From: Candidatus Poseidoniaceae archaeon
GTDB taxonomy: Archaea > Thermoplasmatota > Poseidoniia > Poseidoniales > Poseidoniaceae
Length of the DNA: 8,570 nucleotides
Direction: 5' to 3'
NCBI GenBank assembly: GCA_029250305.1
Contig: JAQXFM010000080.1
Span: 1-8,570, forward strand
Position 1 is the first letter of the stretch. The number at the start of each line of letters is the position of its first letter. A program made the translations under genes and the position numbers. Under the pieces are notes generated by a model. That model was not told where the DNA came from and did no database searches. It saw only the letters and a program-made list of their open reading frames with translations. This document shows positions 5,231 through 8,570 of the stretch, piece after piece.

Positions 5231-6274
5231 ATGGCTATGACAGGGAACACACCATACGTTGCTGCCCGAGCAAAGGCTCGCCGGCAGAAACTTGCGGACC
5301 GTGCCCGTCTTCGCCAACTCATCAGTCAATCGCCTGATCAGTTGACAGTCGCCATCGGTGACATTGGCTACCGGTCTGAAATGGACATGTATGCCGGTCG
5401 TCTATCTGGAGGAGATTTGGTAGAAGCAGCACTTGCTCACAACCTCGAACATGAACTCGAGGCCATGGTCAACTTGTGCAGCGGAAAAATTCGATCCATT
5501 GTTGAGATTTACACAAACCGTTACGAATACCACAACGCAAAGGTTGTGCTTCGCTCGGTTGCAAACAACGTCGATATGGAGAAAGTGACTCGCTCAATTC
5601 TACCTGAGTTGAACGATATCAACACTCCATGGCTCAAAATCATCGAAAGTTCCGACGATTTGCGCTCTGCGGTTGTCCAGATGCGTCGCAAGACCTTCGG
5701 CTCCGCCTTGGGTGCAGTCGCAGAAGACGGGCGACTTTCGGATTACGAAGACGCACTCGATCGTCATTACTTTTCCAACGCTTTGGCAGCACTGAAGGGA
5801 ACTCGGGCAGATGTCCGGTTCCTCAAGGGCTTGCTGAGTGCTGAAATCGACCATCGAAACATCCTCAACGTGTTGGAAGCCGAAGCAGTTGGCTTCTCCA
5901 ACGACCTCATCGTCGACATGCTCATCCCAGGCGGACGGGTTGTGCCAAAGCGTGCCTTTTCCACCATTGCTACCGGTGGCAAAGATGCCATGCTCGGCCT
6001 TCTCAGAACCGCATCTCGGTTTGACGCAACGACGTTTGAAGAAGCACTTGCCCGCTCCGAGCAAGAACGCAGCTTGGATGCTGTTGTGACCTTCCTAAAG
6101 GAACGAGAACTGAAGATGATGGCTCGCATGAGTTTCCTTCATCCTGTTTCCGCACTTCCTGTGATCCACTATGTCGCATCCAAGGTGCAAGAAGTCAACG
6201 ATTTGCGGCTCATTGTGCGAGGACGCCTCGCAGGATTGCCAACAGATGTGCTTGAAGCACACGTACTGAATTGA
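5231..6274 (+). CDS. atpC: A-type ATP synthase subunit C (central stalk-to-ring adaptor, V-ATPase d homologue)
   Basis: From the chosen start the protein has 347 residues, within the usual range. Subunit C is a funnel-shaped, all-helical, cytoplasmic protein that joins the central stalk (D and F) to the proteolipid ring. Visible marks are the alternating helical repeats with polar faces, the phrase VEAALAHNLEHELEAMVNLCSG, the IYTNRYEYHNAKVVLR segment, which matches the family phrase like hDhxNhxxhhR, and a C-terminal IVRGRLAGLPTDVLEAHV resembling the family end (hhRGKxxGhxxExIRxxL). In-frame ATGs lie at 5225, 5231 and 5237. GAGG (5220-5223) is one nt from 5225 but 7 nt from 5231, so I prefer 5231. 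The stop TGA at 6272-6274 is embedded in the atpF ribosome-binding site. Confidence 0.94.
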   Translation: MAMTGNTPYVAARAKARRQKLADRARLRQLISQSPDQLTVAIGDIGYRSEMDMYAGRLSGGDLVEAALAHNLEHELEAMVNLCSGKIRSIVEIYTNRYEYHNAKVVLRSVANNVDMEKVTRSILPELNDINTPWLKIIESSDDLRSAVVQMRRKTFGSALGAVAEDGRLSDYEDALDRHYFSNALAALKGTRADVRFLKGLLSAEIDHRNILNVLEAEAVGFSNDLIVDMLIPGGRVVPKRAFSTIATGGKDAMLGLLRTASRFDATTFEEALARSEQERSLDAVVTFLKERELKMMARMSFLHPVSALPVIHYVASKVQEVNDLRLIVRGRLAGLPTDVLEAHVLN

Positions 6275-6284
6275 GGTGAATAAG

Positions 6285-6584
6285 ATGGATATCGCAGTTG
6301 TAGGTACGCCGGAATTCACCCTTGGTTTCCAACTTGCAGGTGTTGATCATCTGCTGAACCCCGAAGGTGAAGACGCAATGGTCTCCACCTTCAAATCACT
6401 ACTCAACAACAAAAGCGTCGGGATTGTCGTGGTCGACTCCGCAATCCTCGCTGGCCTGCCAGAGCGTCTCCGTGACCAACTCTCGGCATCCGTCTCTCCG
6501 ACCGTGCTTGGCATTGGAACGGAAGAAGACACAACGCTGCGCGATACCATCCGTAAGGCAATAGGAGTCGACCTTTGGAAGTAA
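6285..6584 (+). CDS. atpF: A-type ATP synthase subunit F (central stalk)
   Basis: This 99-residue protein has the small alpha/beta fold of subunit F, which binds subunit D in the rotor stalk. It opens MDIAVVGTPEFTLGFQLAGV, close to the family pattern hhVhGxxDhhxGFxLAGh, and has the central strand GIVVVDSAILAGLPERLRDQL and a PTVLGIGTEED segment. The length is normal (about 100). The ATG at 6285 is preceded by GAGGTGA (6273-6279), which overlaps the atpC stop codon. An in-frame GTG at 6276 is part of this ribosome-binding site and would only add three residues, so it is not the start. The gene lies between C and A, as in methanogen operons. Confidence 0.95.
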   Translation: MDIAVVGTPEFTLGFQLAGVDHLLNPEGEDAMVSTFKSLLNNKSVGIVVVDSAILAGLPERLRDQLSASVSPTVLGIGTEEDTTLRDTIRKAIGVDLWK

Positions 6585-6611
6585 TGTTCCAACCAAATGG
6601 AGGAAATAAAA

Positions 6612-8351
6612 ATGAGCAATGAAGGACTAATTTATCGGATATCCGGGCCTGTTGTGACCGCAACTGGCATGAGCGCTGCAATGTATGACGTCGTTCGTGT
6701 TGGACACGAAGGTCTAATGGGCGAAGTGATTGAACTGCACGGCGACAAAGCCGTCATCCAAGTGTACGAAGACACCTCAGGTATTCGACCCGGTGAACCC
6801 GTGTTGAACACCCAAGAGACCCTATCCGTTTCACTCGGGCCAGGTCTTTTGACCCAAATTTATGACGGTATCCAACGCCCTCTCCCAACATTGGAGAAGG
6901 AAATGGGTGTGTTCATTACTCGTGGTGTCGATGCAGACGCATTCGATCTCGAGAAGATTTGGACTTTCGAGCCTCAAGTCACTGTTGGCGATGAAGTGGT
7001 CGGCGGACAAGTTATTGGACACGTTCAAGAAACTGAAACAATTATTCACAAAATCATGGTTCCTCCAACCGTCAGTGGCACTGTGAAGTCGATTGAATCC
7101 GGCGATTTCAACGTCACACAAACCGTGTGTGTCCTCGAAGATGGCACTGAAATGCAGATGATGCAGAAGTGGCCTGTTCGAACCCCACGTCCATTCCAGC
7201 AGAAGTACGCACCAGACACACCTCTTGTCACCGGTATGCGCATTCTCGACTTCCTGTTCCCACTCGCTAAGGGTGGTGCAGCCGGTATTCCTGGTCCATT
7301 TGGATCTGGTAAGACCGTTACCCAACAATCCCTCGCAAAGTACTCTGACGCACAACTGGTGGTTTACATCGGATGTGGCGAGCGTGGAAACGAGATGACA
7401 GAAGTGTTGGACGAGTTCCCTCACTTGATTGACCCAAACACCGGAAAGCCGCTCATGGAGCGAACCGTGATGATTGCCAACACCTCAAACATGCCTGTGG
7501 CTGCCCGTGAAGCATCGGTGTACACAGGAATCACCATTGCAGAATACTTCCGTGACATGGGCTACGACGTGGCACTCATGGCTGACTCAACCTCTCGTTG
7601 GGCTGAAGCAATGCGTGAAATATCCTCCCGTCTTGAAGAGATGCCTGGTGAAGAAGGATACCCTGCTTACCTCTCGTCCCGAATTGCAGAATTTTACGAA
7701 CGAGCTGGCCGTGTGGAAACCCTCAACGGCGACGATGGCTCTGTCACTGTGATCGGTGCAGTGTCTCCACCTGGTGGCGACATCTCCGAACCAGTTTCTC
7801 AAGGTACACTGCGAATTGTCAAGGTGTTCTGGGGTCTCGACGCAGGTCTTGCTCGACAACGTCACTTCCCTGCAATCAACTGGCTAAACTCGTACTCCTT
7901 GTACCCACAAAGCCTCGACCAATGGTTCCGTGACAACATTTCCCAAGACTTCCCTGAAGTTCGAACCCAAATCAGCGGTTTGCTTCAGATTGAGTCTGAA
8001 CTGCAAGAAATCGTTCAGTTGGTTGGATCCGATGCATTGCCAACCGACCAACAATTGACGCTTGAAGTCGCTCGTATGATTCGTGAATTCTTCTTGCAAC
8101 AGAATGGTTTCCACGATGTCGACGCTTACTGTGACATCCACTTGCAATACCGAATGGCCAAGGCAATCTTGTCCTTCCAAGACGCTGCAAAGTCTGCTAT
8201 GGCAAGCGGTGCACAACTCACTGACGTGGTCAACGTCCCATCACGATCTGACCTCATGCGAGGTCGCTTCGAAAAGGGATACATAGACGTCATCGAATCG
8301 ATGGTCGAAACAATGACCACGGAAATCGCCGCTACGGTGGAGGACAACTGA
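6612..8351 (+). CDS. atpA: A-type ATP synthase catalytic subunit A
   Basis: This 579-residue protein is the ATP-synthesising/hydrolysing subunit of the catalytic hexamer, of normal length for the family. The N-terminal beta-barrel is in about residues 1-70 ([15 protein letters not shown]). The A-specific non-homologous insertion lies roughly at 115-190. The P-loop is GPFGSGKT (228-235, K234), and the catalytic glutamate is E257 in [17 protein letters not shown]. The Walker B region is [20 protein letters not shown] (D325), followed by the [20 protein letters not shown] signature and the [23 protein letters not shown] strand. A helical C-domain ends the protein. The P-loop is intact and carries no intein, though this is a known intein site in some archaeal A subunits. 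ATG 6612 follows GGAGG (6599-6603) by 8 nt. An in-frame ATG at 6597 overlaps that site and would add only MEEIK, so it was not chosen. Confidence 0.98.
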   Translation: MSNEGLIYRISGPVVTATGMSAAMYDVVRVGHEGLMGEVIELHGDKAVIQVYEDTSGIRPGEPVLNTQETLSVSLGPGLLTQIYDGIQRPLPTLEKEMGVFITRGVDADAFDLEKIWTFEPQVTVGDEVVGGQVIGHVQETETIIHKIMVPPTVSGTVKSIESGDFNVTQTVCVLEDGTEMQMMQKWPVRTPRPFQQKYAPDTPLVTGMRILDFLFPLAKGGAAGIPGPFGSGKTVTQQSLAKYSDAQLVVYIGCGERGNEMTEVLDEFPHLIDPNTGKPLMERTVMIANTSNMPVAAREASVYTGITIAEYFRDMGYDVALMADSTSRWAEAMREISSRLEEMPGEEGYPAYLSSRIAEFYERAGRVETLNGDDGSVTVIGAVSPPGGDISEPVSQGTLRIVKVFWGLDAGLARQRHFPAINWLNSYSLYPQSLDQWFRDNISQDFPEVRTQISGLLQIESELQEIVQLVGSDALPTDQQLTLEVARMIREFFLQQNGFHDVDAYCDIHLQYRMAKAILSFQDAAKSAMASGAQLTDVVNVPSRSDLMRGRFEKGYIDVIESMVETMTTEIAATVEDN

Positions 8352-8364
8352 GGAGAGGAATATC

Positions 8365-8570
8365 ATGACTGGAAAAGAATACCGAACCATTACCGACGTG
8401 AAGGGACCTCTGGTCTTTTTGAACAAGACTGAACCCGTGGCTTTTGGTGAAATCGTTACCCTACGACTCTCCAATGGTACCATCAAGAACGGACAAGTGC
8501 TCGACACCTCCGATGACATGGTCATCGTCCAAGTGTTCGAAGGCACAGCAAAGATCGACCGACAAGCAGG
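8365..8570 (+). CDS. atpB: A-type ATP synthase regulatory/non-catalytic subunit B, 5' part
   Basis: The frame is open to the right edge; 68 codons are visible. The sequence starts [20 protein letters not shown] and continues with [20 protein letters not shown] and a [13 protein letters not shown] segment. This is the N-terminal beta-barrel of subunit B, which alternates with A in the catalytic hexamer and binds nucleotide without the full catalytic set. The nucleotide-binding domain lies outside the window. GGAG at 8352-8355, just after the atpA stop (8349-8351), serves as ribosome-binding site with a 9-nt gap to the ATG. A 13-nt spacer follows atpA, so the two are cotranscribed and 1:1 expression is expected. 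Confidence 0.95.
   Translation, partial: MTGKEYRTITDVKGPLVFLNKTEPVAFGEIVTLRLSNGTIKNGQVLDTSDDMVIVQVFEGTAKIDRQA

Noticed and set aside
5600..6064. 154-residue open frame on the minus strand
   Set aside because: It is antisense to atpC with no own ribosome-binding site or domain; the plus-strand gene accounts for the coding constraint.
7293..7316. Possible intein in the catalytic subunit at the P-loop
   Set aside because: Some archaeal A subunits host an intein at GPFGSGKT, but here the P-loop is continuous and the total length is normal.
6831..7424. 197-residue open frame on the minus strand
   Set aside because: It lies wholly inside atpA, antisense to the conserved P-loop region, with no recognisable protein features.
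1..8570. CRISPR arrays, tRNA/rRNA genes, insertion sequences or phage genes
   Set aside because: No regularly spaced repeats, cloverleaf-like segments, transposase motifs or terminal inverted repeats were seen; nearly all bases are in recognisable plus-strand genes.

Overview
The window is a densely packed, entirely plus-strand stretch of an archaeal genome. Most of it is an A-type (archaeal) ATP synthase operon in the order H-I-K-E-C-F-A-B, the order known from methanogens and other Euryarchaeota. Starts are mostly ATG with GGAGG/GAGGTGA-type Shine-Dalgarno sites, base composition looks moderate, and spacers are very short. The gene order, a haloarchaea-like one-hairpin proteolipid and a KaiC/FlaH-like ATPase next door point to a mesophilic euryarchaeon. 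A marine Poseidoniia (Marine Group II) lineage is my best guess, but it is an inference and no taxonomic marker was searched.

Layout. Positions 1-605 hold the 3' part of a RecA/KaiC-superfamily ATPase. Positions 612-1430 encode a UbiE/MenG-type SAM methyltransferase. Positions 1431-1524 are the only sizeable spacer before the ATP synthase cluster and carry a 12-bp perfect palindrome, an imperfect direct repeat and a weak TATA-like element. Then follow atpH (peripheral stalk), atpI (membrane stator and ion half-channels), atpK (proteolipid ring), atpE (peripheral stalk), atpC (central stalk-to-ring adaptor), atpF (central stalk), atpA (catalytic) and the first 68 codons of atpB (non-catalytic), which runs off the end. 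The atpD gene expected after atpB lies outside the window.

The outstanding feature is in atpI. The 802-residue subunit carries a pair of intact canonical EF-hand calcium-binding loops (residues 347-358 and 384-395). They are inserted exactly between the cytoplasmic N-terminal domain that contacts the peripheral stalks and the eight-helix membrane domain. His/Asp/Glu-rich linkers flank the pair on both sides. This suggests a divalent-cation (Ca2+) sensing module built into the stator of a rotary ATP synthase, which I do not know as a normal part of this family. Secondary points are a signal-peptide-like leader on subunit K with a mixed ion-site signature, a strong hairpin just after atpK, and the possible operator array upstream of atpH.
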